64,000 nt of DNA from Euonymus europaeus (GCA_963580455.1 OY756957.1:20873001-20937000), one strand, 5' to 3'. Numbered from the stretch's first letter, positions 33,612 through 46,473 are shown. Numbers and translations: made by a program. The notes: generated by a model from the letters alone, not told the origin.

Positions 33612-35788
33612 TATGATGACCTACCCCAAATATGAACTTAGGAATGATTGGAAGTTATAAATACATGTATTTTGGAGTGTTAATGTGTGAACAGGGGCGC
33701 CTAGGTGCAACTGAGTTAAACTAGAGTGTCTAAAACTGGATTGGGCGATCCTCAAAGTGCCTAGGCGCAGTGCTCAGTACAGTGGGCATCAGACAGTGAA
33801 ATGGTGCAGGGGCGACTAGGTGGCTGCCTAGGCGCAAAATTTTGTACATGCCCAAGATAGTGCCCAGTACAGTGAAGTCTGGTAGTAAACTCCAGTCCAG
33901 AGCACCTAGGCGTACTTCCAGGCACCTAGGCGCAACCCAACGTTTAAAATTGTGTGATGCGAGCCAAAAGGGTATTTTCTCTTGGATTTTTGAGTTCTAG
34001 AGTGAGAGAGAGATGAATCTAGAGAGAAGGAGTTTCTAGCAAGGATTTGACCTAATTCATGAAAATACATGATCATTGGAGTAGAACATTGAAGATTCAA
34101 GCTTGATTTGAAGATTTTGGTAAGTTTTCCTAGTTTAGTAAATTCTAGGGTTTTTGTAGACTTGGTTAGATTCCTCTAGAGTCTGGTTCGATGGCTTAGA
34201 TATGTTGATTTAGACTTGATTATGGATGTATATATATGTTTGTTTGTGATTTTGGAGTAAAGCTTTCGTTGGGCTAAGATTCAAGTCTTAGAAAAAGATT
34301 TCTAGAGAGAGAATGTGAGTAATTCAAATTTCTTGGCTTTTAATCATGTTTTTATGAACGATTGATCATATATTGATGTGTGAAAGGGCTCGACTTTTCC
34401 ATAGGGATAGGTTTGGAAAATCAAAACCCTAGAGTCGAATTTCTTTGATTTTAGTGAATTGCTCCAAACGAGGCAGGGGATTCTTGACCCATTCTTATTT
34501 CGATATCCTTCTCTTGTTCTATAAAATGTGGTTTGTATCCTCATTGGTCTTTATGTTTGTGTTATTGCCTTATTATGCCTAAGGAAGAACGAACCTAGGG
34601 ATTTTTATTATTAATCTCTAAATGTAAATTGTATTGCTCGTTTACATGTTCGATCATCCATTGAACAAGTTTTTGGATCTTGTCATGCATCATTGGTAGT
34701 TATATATATATAGGATGATATATATTTATAGGCGCATTTGGCATGGCATAAATATGATTGCATTAGAGCTCGCATGGGATTCTCGAGTATGGACTCGGGA
34801 TATCATAGGTTACATGGAAGTCACATGGAGGATGACTGCATTTCATGGCATTAACATGAGTCATATGAAACCATGTGAGGCAACACACTTAAGGTGTAGG
34901 TGTGACGGGGATCACACAACTGGGTAAACCCTTTGTGGGTGCGGTGTGAATGATGATTACGCTTTCATTGATTGATGGTTGGAAACCATGGTATGCATTT
35001 GAGTTTTGGTCAATCCATAGTTGAAGACTAGTGGATTGATGAATGTCTTTGGCTGTGGAGGGAATACCCAGACTATATGTTGTGAAATGTGACACGTGCA
35101 TGATAAATAACATATTGTTGCACTATCCTTTCTTGACATCCACTTTATTGTTTATTTTACTCTATTACCCATATTGAGCTTCTAGCTCACTCCTTTACTT
35201 TCTTTTCCCCTTCAGGAGAGACTGGTATGAGTGTCGATGATGTGGGTCAGTAGAGACGATGTTGTGGCATGGATGACACTTGGAGAGAGAGAGGGGGTTA
35301 GTTTTGGGTTGGTAGACTTGAACCACTTATGTATACACGCATATTATATTTGATATTCATATGTCATGTAGACTGTGTGACACCGTTTGGTGTGGATTAT
35401 GGACGGTTAGAAAGAAATCCATGAAATTAGATCTTCTGAACCGGGATTGGACCTTGGATTCTAACTTTTATGATTTATGAATTCATTTGATGTTTAAATT
35501 ATGGGAAATAGTTTGTGCATGCTGCTAGATGGCTTGAGGCCCTGCTAGGATGTGTTTCCATGCTGATAGAGGCGGGAGGCCCTGCTAGGTGTGATGTGAT
35601 TATGTGTTATATGCTGCGTTTGTTTCCAGGTGGGCATTCCCCAATTACAGGGAGATGCTGCCGAATTTTTAATTGAGGAGTTGACCTAGTAGAGAAATCT
35701 AGGGTTGGAACCTTGGATGTTAATCACAATGATAACCTAGGATGGTGTAGTAAAACACCACGTAACGTTCAGGAAATGGGACATTACA
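33612..35788 (+). repeat. 5' LTR of the forward gypsy element
   Basis: 2177 bp, from TATGATGACC to GGGACATTACA, immediately before the primer site. It contains several CCTAGGCGC-type words (33700-33930) and the AGCTTCTAGCTCACTCC word typical of this LTR type. Its 3' end matches 49963-50144. Confidence 0.85.
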
Positions 35789-35791
35789 ATT

Positions 35792-35803
35792 TGGTATCAG
35801 AGC
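35792..35803 (+). promoter_or_regulatory. Primer-binding site, initiator tRNA-Met type
   Basis: A perfect TGGTATCAGAGC lies 3 bp after the 5' LTR end. Confidence 0.93.
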
Positions 35804-35964
35804 CAAGTTAGATTAATGATCTATGTATGTGTCCGGGATGTAGTGGGGTGTTTTATTGAGTCTCCAAGCTATGCCACGAGCTCTACTGATCCGGTATGTT
35901 CCTCTTTCCCTTGTAAAACCTTGATTGAGCTTTTTTTTGGTAATATTATCTGTTTGTCATGCAG

Positions 35965-37140
35965 ATGAATACTCGTAGGACTGTGAGGTCTCACATACTG
36001 ATGAGACTCCTAGGGGTGGGGGTGGACGCGTTACTACTCGGAGAGGCCGGGGTAAAGGTCATGGTGTTGTAGCGACGCGTGCTCCTAGGCGGGTGTTGAG
36101 CACTCAGGAATCTGTGCTTGAGGAGGCTACAAAGAGGACCTCAGAGGTTCCACCAGGACAGGTAGTAGGGATTGAGGGAGTGATGGTGACTCCCGATACC
36201 ACAGTCGCAGTATCGTAGATGACTTTACATGAGCTGAAGAGAATTGTGATGAACCTAGTGCTGGTGGTTCAGTCACAGGTGGTTAGCGCTCCAGATGTTC
36301 TGACAGAGGAACTTACACCTACTTCTCCTCCTACATTAGGGGTGGGTGCTGAGGTGGAGGCATACCAGAGGCAGAGTGGGGGCGTCTTTGAGGTGGCTCA
36401 ATTGAGGAGAACTACTGCTCCCACATTCTCCGGAGATAGAGAGGGGACAGAAGCTGAGAAATGGTTAAAGCAGATGCGTGTCAAACTTGATACATTAGAG
36501 ATACCCAACAACAGGAGGGTGAGGCTAATATACTTTTAGCATAGTGGGATGACAAATGATTGGTAAAGTGCAATAAAGGAGAGGAAGAATGATCTCTCAT
36601 GGTCATCATTGAAGACTTGTTCATGCAAAAGTTTGTTCCAGGGCCTTTTCAAACAAACAGGGCCAAGAAATTTTTAGAGCTGATACAGACACGAGAGATG
36701 AAGGTGGCACAGTACACCAAATAATTTGATATGTTGTATCAGTTTGGGAAGCAGTTTCTTCAACCGATGAGAGTAAAGCTATGAGATATTGTTGTGGGTT
36801 ACTTCCAAGTCTTCGTAGGATGGTATTGGCTACTAGGGTGCAAAAGTATGCTGAGATAGTGGAGATGGCACTGGAGTTTGAACAAAGCAAGAGAGAGGAA
36901 GTTCAGCGGAGTTTACTAGCTTTTGGGAGTAACAGTGGTGGTGGGGGAAGTAGTAACAAAAGGCAGAGGACCAAATCCTACCAGCAGAAAGAAGATCAGA
37001 GTAAAAGTGCAAATACACACTGGGGCAAGGTAACTTGCTAAAAGTGTGGGAATGAGGAGCACAAGTAGAATCAGTGCCGATCTATTGGGATCAAGTGCTT
37101 GGGTATGGGAAGATTGGCCACAAGAAGAGTGAGTGCACAC
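35965..37140 (+). pseudogene. Forward gypsy gag remnant
   Basis: Probable start MNTRRTVR at 35965 right after a CAG. Then come an Arg/Gly-rich segment and the gag core with FSGDREGTEAEKWLKQM (about 36430-36480), VRLIYF followed by a stop, and RVQKYAEIVEMALEFEQSKR (about 36837-36896). A decayed knuckle near 37040-37080 has stops inside C-x-KCGNEEHK. At least three frames are needed. Confidence 0.75.
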
Positions 37141-37339
37141 AGAGTAGTAGGGGAGCACAGCAGTCTCAGGCACCAGGGTTACCAGCTCTAACATCGACTC
37201 AAGTTCTTCCATCTACTGTTCCATTAGGGGGAGGGGGCGCGGTGGCCCTAGGCAGTAGCAACAGACTCCGCAAGCAAAGTCAGCTATTACTTAGATGATG
37301 ACGTTTTCTATGGGACACCAGGAGGCACCAGAGCATCTG

Positions 37340-38145
37340 AACTTCATTGGAGGTACTTTTCTAGTTTCAAATTGTTTGGCAAGAGTGTTGTTTGATTATG
37401 GGGCAAGCGCATCATTCATCACTAGTACTTTTGCACGATCACTTGGGTTATAAATTTTGCCAATACGGCGCATGTTTATGGTGACTTCGCTGATAGGGAA
37501 CTTTACTCTGTTGGAGGGGATAGCTTTTGGTTGTGAGTGTAGATTTGGGGAAGTGGTCTTAAAGGTCGAATTTTACTTAATGAATTTCAAGGAGTTTGAT
37601 GTGATCCTTGGAGTTGATTGGTTGACAAAGTATCATGGGTTATTAGATTTTTTGTAGAGGAATATCACACTTAGAATACCCAAGGGAGGGGTGATACAAT
37701 TGAAGGGATCAAAGGTGATTCCTTGTCGATATTTCTTGGAAAATCGTTTATACCAAGATTGTGGGATGGTGAGTTTGGTGACTTTGGCATGTAAGGGTGA
37801 TTTCATTACACCGATCCGAGTCGTGGAAGAGTATATGGACGTATTTCTAGAAGAGTTACCGGGATTACCTCCAAAGAGGGAAATTGACTATGCAATTGAG
37901 CTGCATTTGAACATGAAGCCAATTTCGATTCCTCCGTATCGAATGGCTCTAGCAGAGTTGAAAGACTCGATGGCGCAGTTAGAGGAGTTGCAAGACTTGG
38001 GATTCATAAGGCCGAGTGTGTCCCCATGGGCAGCACCGGTGTTATTCGTGAAGAAGAAAGATGGGTCGTTACAGATGTGTATCGACTACCGACAGTTGAA
38101 TAAGGTCACGGTGAAGAACAAGTATCCATTGCCAAGAATTAACGA
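37340..38145 (+). pseudogene. Forward gypsy protease and N-terminal RT
   Basis: Protease near 37380 reads LFDYGASASFI, where Asp-Ser/Thr-Gly has become Asp-Tyr-Gly, and later FDVILGVDWL (about 37597). RT starts around 37820 with [20 protein letters not shown] and continues through [19 protein letters not shown] to KYPLPRIND at 38145, where a 1.5-kb insert cuts it. Stops separate the protease pieces. Confidence 0.82.
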
Positions 38146-39650
38146 TTTTAAAGTGATAAAATACTACCAAAGCAATGCCAAGAAATTGTGCTTAAAGCTG
38201 AATTTTCAAGATTATTGTACTTAAGATCTTCTTAGATGTTTTGCAGGTTAAGAGGTAGTAAGAGCTGTCGGAATGAGATTTGATCTTCAGAAAATTTTTA
38301 GAGGACACTTCAAGATTTGCAGGAAGTGCTGGTTCACAAAAATCAGAGTTCGTTTGGGCCTCTAAAGGTTGCCTCAAAGTCAAGTTTGGAAGTTATATCC
38401 GAAGCAGAATTTCTGTTTGCAGAACAGACCTTTAGAAGCCCATAACGTGAGTGTCTGATGTCCAAATTGAGTGATTCAAAATCCCATAATTATCTACACA
38501 TTTTTATCTACAATATTGATGAAGGGTTTGAGTTCATAATAGGCTTCGTTTAGGCCCATAATGTAGTTACAAGATTAGTGTGTAATTGGAAGTTGATGTC
38601 ATTGATGATACCATTTCCATTCAAAGAGTGGACAATCCACCACCCGAATTTTATGGACAATCCACCACCAAAAGATGGAACTAACTCCTCCACTATGTGC
38701 TCATTTTCTCTATAAATAGAGAGGAGAAGGAGTAAAAGAGGGAGCTTGGAGAAGGAGTGGAAGCAAAGAGAGGAGAAGGAAAAGAAGAAAACAAGTCTTG
38801 TGTTTGTAATTATGTTTTTATGTTTCATGTTTTATTTGGTTATGTATAACTAAACTCTTGTTAGTTATGGCTTTTCTTGAAGCCCTAAGCATGCTTTCAA
38901 TTTTATAAGTTGTGTGGATTTCAATTTCTACAAGCATGATGATTTTGATTTTTCCATGTTATGTGAGTTCTAGTATTGTGTTTCTTTGAGTAGCTAACTT
39001 TGAAACATGTATTAGAATTAATTGTTGTAGAACATGGTCAATTGCCTTGTTGAATATGTTCTTTTTTACAACATATAATTCAGTTGAAAATGAATTACGA
39101 AAAATCAATTCTTTAATACCGAAGTACAAATACCATGTATTAGAATTCTTGTGACATTCATATTCTCTTTGCTCTTATTGGATTCTTGATTGTTGATTGA
39201 TGCAGACGCCATGCTAGATTTCGATTAAGAATACACGTAATGAGGTAGACGCCATACTCTTTACATGCAATTAAGAGAGAATCATACAACTTGAGTTTGG
39301 CCATGACCTTGTTGTGAATGTTGTCATCATATGCTTGTTAAAATTGTTAGTCTATTATTTCTTATAAATTGTTTGAATGTTTTGTGGTGGATAGTGAGTC
39401 TTAGCTATTGTTTTCATTAATATCAATTCTCATTCTTGTTCTCAACGTCAATTTCTTTGTCTTAATTTTTATCTATTACAAGATTTAACCCCCTTTTTCC
39501 CCCTTTTATAATTGTATTAATTATATTCAAGTGTTAGATTGTATATCTATTAGCATCACTCCTTGTGGGATCGACTCTTACTTGTTCACTATATATTAAT
39601 TGTACATTTGTAAGTATATTTTAAATTGTTACTAACGACATAACAATTTC
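38146..39650 (+). mobile_element. 1.5-kb solo-LTR-like insert in the forward gypsy RT
   Basis: An insert between RT residues PRIND and FSKIDL. It has an LTR-like promoter CTCTATAAATAGAG at about 38709-38722. Its end region CTTGTGGGATCGACTCTTAC at about 39560-39580 resembles the 3' end of Tat/Athila-type gypsy LTRs. It ends ACGACATAACA. No protein is encoded. Candidate flanks GATTT/AATTT are a 4/5 match. About ten RT codons expected between PRIND and FSKIDL are absent. Confidence 0.6.
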
Positions 39651-40322
39651 TCAAAGATTGATTTGAGATCGGGATATCACCAATTGAGGATATCCAAAAG
39701 ATAGTGTTCAGGACTCGGTACGGACATTATGAGTTCTTGGTAATACTATTTGGGTTAACTAATTTCCTAGCGGTGTTCATGGATTTGATGCAACGGGTCC
39801 TTAGACTATTTTTGGATAGGTTTGTGGTAGTGTTCATTGATGAAATTCTGATTTATTCCAAGACGGAGGAGGAGCATGAGGAACACTTGAGACTGGTTAT
39901 GCAGATAATAAGGGAGAATCAATTGTATGCCAAGTTGAGCAAATGTGAATTTTTGGCTACGGAAGTAAAATTTCTAAGACATGTCATTACTCCAGAGGGC
40001 ATTACAGTTGACTACTCCAAGGTTGAGTTAGTTCTGAATTGGGTAAGACTGAAGAATGTGACTGAGAGTCAAAGTTTTCTAGGGTAAGCAAGCTACTATC
40101 GAAGGTTCATTCTAGACTTTTCGAGAGTGGCTGCACCTATGACACAGTTAACCAAGAAGGGTACATCGTTTGTGTTGATAGACGAGTGTGAGACGCCGTT
40201 CAAGGAGTTGAAAAGGAGATTGACAACACCTCCAGTGTTAATAGTACCAGAGAGGGATGTAGGCTACTAGGTGTATTGTGATGCATCTAGAGTGGGATTG
40301 GAATGTGTGTTGATGTAGTGTG
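39651..40322 (+). pseudogene. Forward gypsy RT palm, thumb and start of RNase H
   Basis: RT resumes with [13 protein letters not shown] near 39655. A frame of 127 codons from 39704 carries [12 protein letters not shown], the catalytic loop FIDEILIYS with the second Asp changed to Glu (GAA at 39842-39844), and [11 protein letters not shown]. It ends at a stop after SQSFLG. ASYYRRFI and VYCDASRVGLE follow in frame pieces up to the copia insertion at 40328. Confidence 0.82.
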
Positions 40323-40327
40323 GAAAA

Positions 40328-41291
40328 TGTTGGGATTTTTGTGACAATTGTGAGTGCATATGGACAAGTGTGTGTTGTGTTATAGTTTGTACGTGGCTCA
40401 TGCATGGTTCATGTTTGAAGTCTTGAATTGCAGGCGACATATATAAGTGCAAGATTAAAAGACATACGTGGAAGGCATGCATGTAATATGGATATGCATG
40501 AGGTTGTTTTCCAATATTGTGATAATGCTTGTATATCATTTGCTTGTATATCATTATCTCTAATTAGTTACAATATTGTGATAATGCCGTGTGAAGCTTT
40601 ATTTTTTTTATGGAGATAATTCTCATGGAGATAATGCTAATGATAATGCCAATTAAATGATAATGCCGTGTGTTTTAAATTCTAAATATAATACAATATT
40701 TGGTTGGCCTATCATTTATCTTATCATTTTATAGATTTGTGTTTTATCACCTTTTAGCTTTGTTTCAGGATAATTATTCCAGATAATATCATGATTCAAA
40801 TAAATCAAATCAGAAGAAAAGGGTGAATGTCTCTCTATATAAAGGAATGATCTCCATTGAATGAAGGTTGGAGAAGCTACGTGCAAGCTAGATTTCTTAG
40901 GTTATTGCTTCTCTTTGTAATCCAATTTTCATTCTTGAGAGAGAGAGAACTCTTGTGAGGTGTCTATGTTTTGAGCAGTGAGAGTGTGATTTCTCGATTG
41001 ATGTAGTTTTTGGAGGATCCAAAAACAAAGCTCTACCGTGTGAGGTCGAGTGTTGAGTGAAACAAATACTATGTGGGATGGGTTGTACAAGCAATGTCTT
41101 TAGGGTAAAGATAAGGTTGTACTCTCGATTCAAGATTAGTGAATTGTTTCGTAAGGTTAGTCGCTTATAAACTCGAGGTTTTTCCTAGGTTGGGTTTTCC
41201 TCGTAAAAAATCTTGGTATTGTCTCTTTTATTTTTCCGCACTTTTGTTTCCATTTTTTGACTAACGATCTTGTGAGAATTCTTGAGTTACA
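40328..41291 (+). repeat. 5' LTR of the young copia element
   Basis: TGTTGGGATT...CTTGAGTTACA; matches 48699-49672. It lacks a GGATATGCATGA repeat unit present in the 3' copy. Confidence 0.93.
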
Positions 41292-41293
41292 AG

Positions 41294-41305
41294 TGGTATC
41301 GGAGC
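41294..41305 (+). promoter_or_regulatory. Primer-binding site of the young copia element
   Basis: TGGTATCGGAGC, 11 of 12 bases of the usual initiator tRNA-Met site, 2 bp after the LTR. Confidence 0.88.
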
Positions 41306-41315
41306 AGGTGTCAGC

Positions 41316-43532
41316 ATGGAAACTCGTACTAATCAAATACCACACTTTGATGGTTCAAACTACTCGTACTGGAAAGCTCGCATGAGAGCGTATTTGAAAT
41401 CAATAGATGAACAAGTTTGGCTATCTGTTGTTAATGGTTATGTTCCACCAACGATTACTGATACTGAAGGTAATGATATTCTTAAGCCTGTGAATACATG
41501 GTTGAAAACTGATTTTGACAATGCAGGTTGGAATAACAAAGCAATCAATGCTATATTCTTAGCATTGACCATTGATGAATTTCGAAGAATTTCTCATTGT
41601 GAAATTGCTAAAACGGCTTGGGATTTGTTGGAGGTTACTCATGAAGGAACAACTGCTGTTAAAAATGCAAAGTTGCAGCGAATAACAACCTTGTTTGAGA
41701 CGCTCAGAATGGAGGAAAACGAGAGTTTTGATGAATTTTATGCTAAATTAAGTGATCTTTCTAATTCATCATACACTCTTGGTGAACCCATTCCTCAAAA
41801 TAAAATTGTTAGAAAAATTCTAAGATCTCTTCCAGAGAGATTCATGATGAAAGTTGCAGCTATTGAAGAGAGTAAAGATCTTGATTCTATCAAGGTTGAG
41901 GAATTGGTAGGGTCTTTGCAAACATATGAGATGAATTTTCTATCTCAACGTAAGTCAAAAGGTATAGCTCTTAATTCAACTACTGATTCTGATAATTTTC
42001 TTGATGAATTTGCGTTACTAACAAAAAATTTCAAGAAATTTATGAAGAACAGAAAGTCTCAAGAGTTCAAAAAGGATGAATCATCAACAAGCAACACAAA
42101 GAAAGAAGAAAAACCAGGTAAGGATTTTAAGAAAATCAAGTGCTTTGAATGTCAAGGTTTTGGTCATTTTGCGCAGGAATGTGCGAATAAAAAAAGGAAG
42201 TCGAAGGCATATACTAGTTTCACAAATGATGACATGGAAGAAGAGTCATATTCTGAGCAAGAAGATGAAAGACCAAAAAATTTAGTAGCCTTTCCAGCAG
42301 TGACATCAAATTCGACAGAAGGTTTCAATACAGATGAGAGTGATTCTGAGATAGACATGTGTGAGCTACAAGTAGCTTATAACAATTTGTTTGAAGAATG
42401 TGTCAAGAGTAAGAAAGAGAAAATAAAGATTGCCAAAGAAAATGAAATACTTACTCAAGATCTGAATGAAGCAAGAGCAAAGATCAAAGAATTACAAGAA
42501 GAAGTTTCAGATCTTAAAACACTCTGCCTAGTTGAGGTAACCTCAGATGTAACCTACCTCACTGAAGCAGAAAACAAAAGGGAACACATGCTCAAAAAGG
42601 TATGTTCAGATATTGATAAATTTAAGTCAGGTTCTAATAAGTTGCAGGATATTCTGAATAAACAAAGGTCAAGCAAGGAAACTTGTGGGTTAGGATACGA
42701 AAAAGATGAGTGTTCAAAATCTGGTTCTTATACATGTCTTCCTAAAAACTTTGTGCAATTTGTGCCTTCATCATCCAAAACTTTGGAACAAGAAGAGAAG
42801 AATTCTACCATTCCTATCAAGGTGAGACATCAAGCTTCAGCATGTCAAAAGAATGACAATGCATACAGGTTTGGTAGAACTGCTCAACCTTTTGTTAAAC
42901 AAATTTTTTTTAACAAAAGACAAAAACAAGAGGCGTTCCAAGGTAAGTTCAAATTTGTTCATGTGTGTCATTTTTGTGGCATTAGAGGACATATACGTCC
43001 ATACTTCCATAGATTGTATGGTTTTCCAAAATCTTATCATAATAAGAAAACTAACTCTATATTTCTCAATAATAGGTTTGAAGTTCTATCTCAAAGGATG
43101 GGAAAAATTCCACAGCAATCACAAGTGAAGAGACAACAATCTCAATCTTCAAAATACAAGAGAGTTTGGATAAAAAAATCAGATTTGAAATGCTTAGTAG
43201 TTCATACTGCTTTAAATGCTTTCAAAGAGAATTCTTGGTATTTAGACAGTGGATGCTCTCGTCACATGAGTGGAATTAAATCACTGTTTTCATCATTTAA
43301 AGGGTATGATGGTGGAACAGTTACTTTTGGTGATGGAAGTCTTGCAACAATTACAAGCAAAGGTACGGTCAAAACTTCAAGTGATTGTGTTTTAAAGGAT
43401 GTCTTGTATGTTGAAGGGTTAAAAGCAAACTTGATTAGTATTAGTCAGTTATGCGATTCAAATTATACTGCTGTGTTCGAGGATTACCAAAAATCGGTTC
43501 TAAAAAGGAATTATGTGGGCCTTGTCAACTAG
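41316..43532 (+). pseudogene. Gag-protease part of the young copia ORF, cut by a deletion
   Basis: Starts METRTNQIPHFDGSNYSYWK at 41316, just after the primer site. It has the UBN2-type gag region (WDLLEVTHEGTTAVK), the knuckle CFECQGFGHFAQEC near residue 275, a long coiled coil, and a second cysteine/histidine motif CHFCGIRGHIRP near residue 550. The protease LDSGCSRHMSG (about 43246) and KANLISISQLC follow. After AVFED the pre-integrase domain is missing: the sequence jumps into RGLPKIGSKKELCGPCQLGKQ one frame over, and the gag frame runs on only to a stop at 43530-43532. Everything before about 43478 is open. Confidence 0.9.
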
Positions 43533-46174
43533 GTAAACAGACAAAGGCTACTCATAAAAAGGTTAGTATTATAAATACTACAAGGCCATTTGAAAATTTT
43601 CATATGGATCTTATGGGACCAACTCAAATTGAAAGCATTGGAGGTAAGAAATACATCCTTGTCATTGTTGATGATTTTTCGAGGTATACATGGTTACGAT
43701 TCTTGCGTGAAAAATCTGAAACATTTGATGTATTCTATACTTTATTCTTGATGTTAGAGAATCTAAAAAGGGAGGATGATTTTCATTTGTGTAAAATTCG
43801 AACTGATCATGGTATAGAATTTGAGAATACTAAATTTGATCTATTTTGTAGTGAACTTGGAATCAAGCATGAATATTCAGCTCCTAAAACACCACAACAG
43901 AATGGTGTAGTAGAACGGAAGAATCGAGTTCTTCAAGAAATGGCTAGAACAATGATGCATGCCAAAAATATTGCTCAAAAATTTTGGGCTGAAGCCATCA
44001 ACACCTCATGTTACATTTCCAAACGAGTTCATGTTCGTACGGGTACAAAATTTACTGCTTATGAACTATGGGAAGGTAAGAAACCTACTGTGAAACATCT
44101 TTGAGTATTTGGAAGCAAATGTTTTATTCTACGAGATAGGGAAAACATTGGTAAGTTTGATACTCGTAGTGATGAAGGAATTTTCTTGGGATATTCAATG
44201 AATAGTCATGCTTATCGAGTTTTGAACAATCGAACAAAGATCATCATGGAATCATCTAATGTAGTTGTGCATGATGATATTTCCAGCAACAAGGATGATA
44301 TTGACTATTTTCTTTTGGATTCAGGTACAAATCTTGAAGAAAACAAGAGTGAAGATGGGAAAACAAGTACAGATCTAGTTGAGGTAACCTCCAGGCAGCC
44401 TACCTCATCAAGTCAACTGCATTCAGATAACTGTGAAGCAACTTGCAGCACACCTACTTCAGGACAACAACAACCAAGTACAAATGAAGTAGTTAGCATC
44501 AAGCCCACCACAGAAATGCTAAACCCATCAAGGAGAGTAAAAAATAATCATCCTCAGGAGTTGGTTTTGGGAGAAATAAATGCTCCAATGAAAACACGTA
44601 AGCAACTTCAAAATGAGGTGAGTTTTAATTGCTATGTGTCGCATGTTGAGCCTAAAAATGTGAAAGAAGCATTGAATGATGAAAATTGGATCAATGCTAT
44701 GCATGAAGAATTGAATCAATTCAAAAGAAATGATGTGTGGACACTTGTTCCTAAACCTGAGAATGTTAACATTATTGGTACAAAATGGATCTTCAAAAAT
44801 AAAACTGATGAAAATGGGAATATTACAAGGAATAAGGCTAGATTGGTGGCTCAAGGATATACACAAGTAGAAGGTGTAGACTTTGATGAAACATTTGCTC
44901 CTGTTGCTCGTTTAGAATCCATACGCATCTTATTATCCATGGCATGTCTACTTAAATTTAAATTATTTCAAATGGATGTGAAGAGTGCTTTTCTAAATGG
45001 ATTGTTAAATGAGGAGGTTTATGTGAAACAACCACAAGGGTTTGAAGATCCAAAGCATACATCTCATGTGTATAAACTCAATAAAGCATTATATGGTCTC
45101 AAACAAGCACCACGAGCTTGGTATGAAAGACTCACCATTTTTCTTTTGAATGCAGGTTTTAGAAGAGGAACAGTGGATAAAACTTTATTTGTCAAGAAAG
45201 ATCATGAGCATATATTGATTTCTCAAATATATGTTGATGACATAATCTTTGGTTCCACTTCTATTAAACTTGCAAATGATTTTGGTGAATTAATGAAATC
45301 TGAGTTTGAAATGAGTATGATGGGTGAACTAACATATTTTCTAGGTTTCCAGGTAAAACAACTAGAAGATGGTATTTTTACATCTCAGTCAAAGTATGCT
45401 CAAAATTTGGTGAACAAATTTGCAGTAGGCTCAAGTAAGCCAGCACCAACACCAATGAGTCCTAGTGTGAAACTAAGCAAGGATATTCTAGGAAAATCAG
45501 TTGATCAAACATTGTACCGAAGTATCATTGGTAGCTTACTTTACCTAACTGCTAGTAGACCTGATATTGCATTTAGTGTATGTGTTTGTGCCAGGTATCA
45601 AGCTGATCCTAAAGAATCTCATTTGACAGCTGCAAAGAGAATTCTAAAGTACATTAATGGTACTTTGAATTATGGTCTTTATTATTCTAAGGATACTAAT
45701 GTTTCTCTTGCTGGTTACTCAGATGCAGATTGGGCAGGATGTAGTGATGATAGGAAGAGTACTTCAGGTGGATGCTTCTATATTGGAACTAACTTGGTTG
45801 CCTGGCATAGCAAGAAGCAAAACTCTATCTCATTGTCAACTGCAGAAGCTGAATATATCGCTGCGGGTAGCTGCTGTACTCAACTTCATTGGATGAAACA
45901 AATGATCTGCGACTATGGTTTAAATCAGGAAAGTATAACTGTGTTTTGTGATAACATGAGTGCCATTAACATCTCAAAAAATCCAGTTCAACATTCTAGG
46001 ACAAAGCATATAGAAATTTGATATCATTTCATTCGTGACCTTGTTGAAAATAATTCAGTGTCTCTTGAATACATCTTCACTGAAAACCAATTGGCTGATA
46101 TTTTTACAAAACCTCTCGACAGACAAAGATTTGAATTTTTGAGGAATGCACTAGGGGTAGTATCTATCCATTAG
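43478..46174 (+). pseudogene. Integrase, RT and RNase H of the young copia element
   Basis: Integrase: FHMDLMGPTQ, RTDHGIEFEN, TPQQNGVVERKNR. A TGA at 44102-44104 stands where CGA (Arg of HLRVFG) is expected. [45 protein letters not shown], and the catalytic [11 protein letters not shown] intact. RNase [20 protein letters not shown] second TGA at 46019-46021 again fits CGA to TGA (HIEIR), with the same frame continuing to DIFTKPLDRQRF and a TAG at 46174. Both stops fit deamination of methylated CpG. Confidence 0.9.
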
Positions 46175-46473
46175 CTAGTAAAGTTCAAAATGACATCATG
46201 TGTTTGGAGTATATGCTGATCTATGAAAAAATACTGATATATTGATGTCACATTTCTGTATGTGTTCTGAGTTATTGGCTAAATCCGATCATAGATTTGA
46301 AAAGAATATGTTATTGGCCAGCCATCTATATTGCACATATTTGGTCTTGTAGTTCTATACTAACATAGTGCTTGAAATCCTCTTAATAGGTCTATTGAAT
46401 GGCACTTATTGAGACATTTTATGGCTTCATTCATGGCAAAAAAAATAAAAAATATAAAAAATATAAAAAAAAG

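Noticed and set aside
33906..35139. Short frames in both directions
   Set aside because: They lie inside the 5' LTR of the forward gypsy element.
35792..35803. tRNA gene suggested by TGGTATCAGAGC
   Set aside because: This is the primer-binding site after an LTR; no cloverleaf surrounds it.
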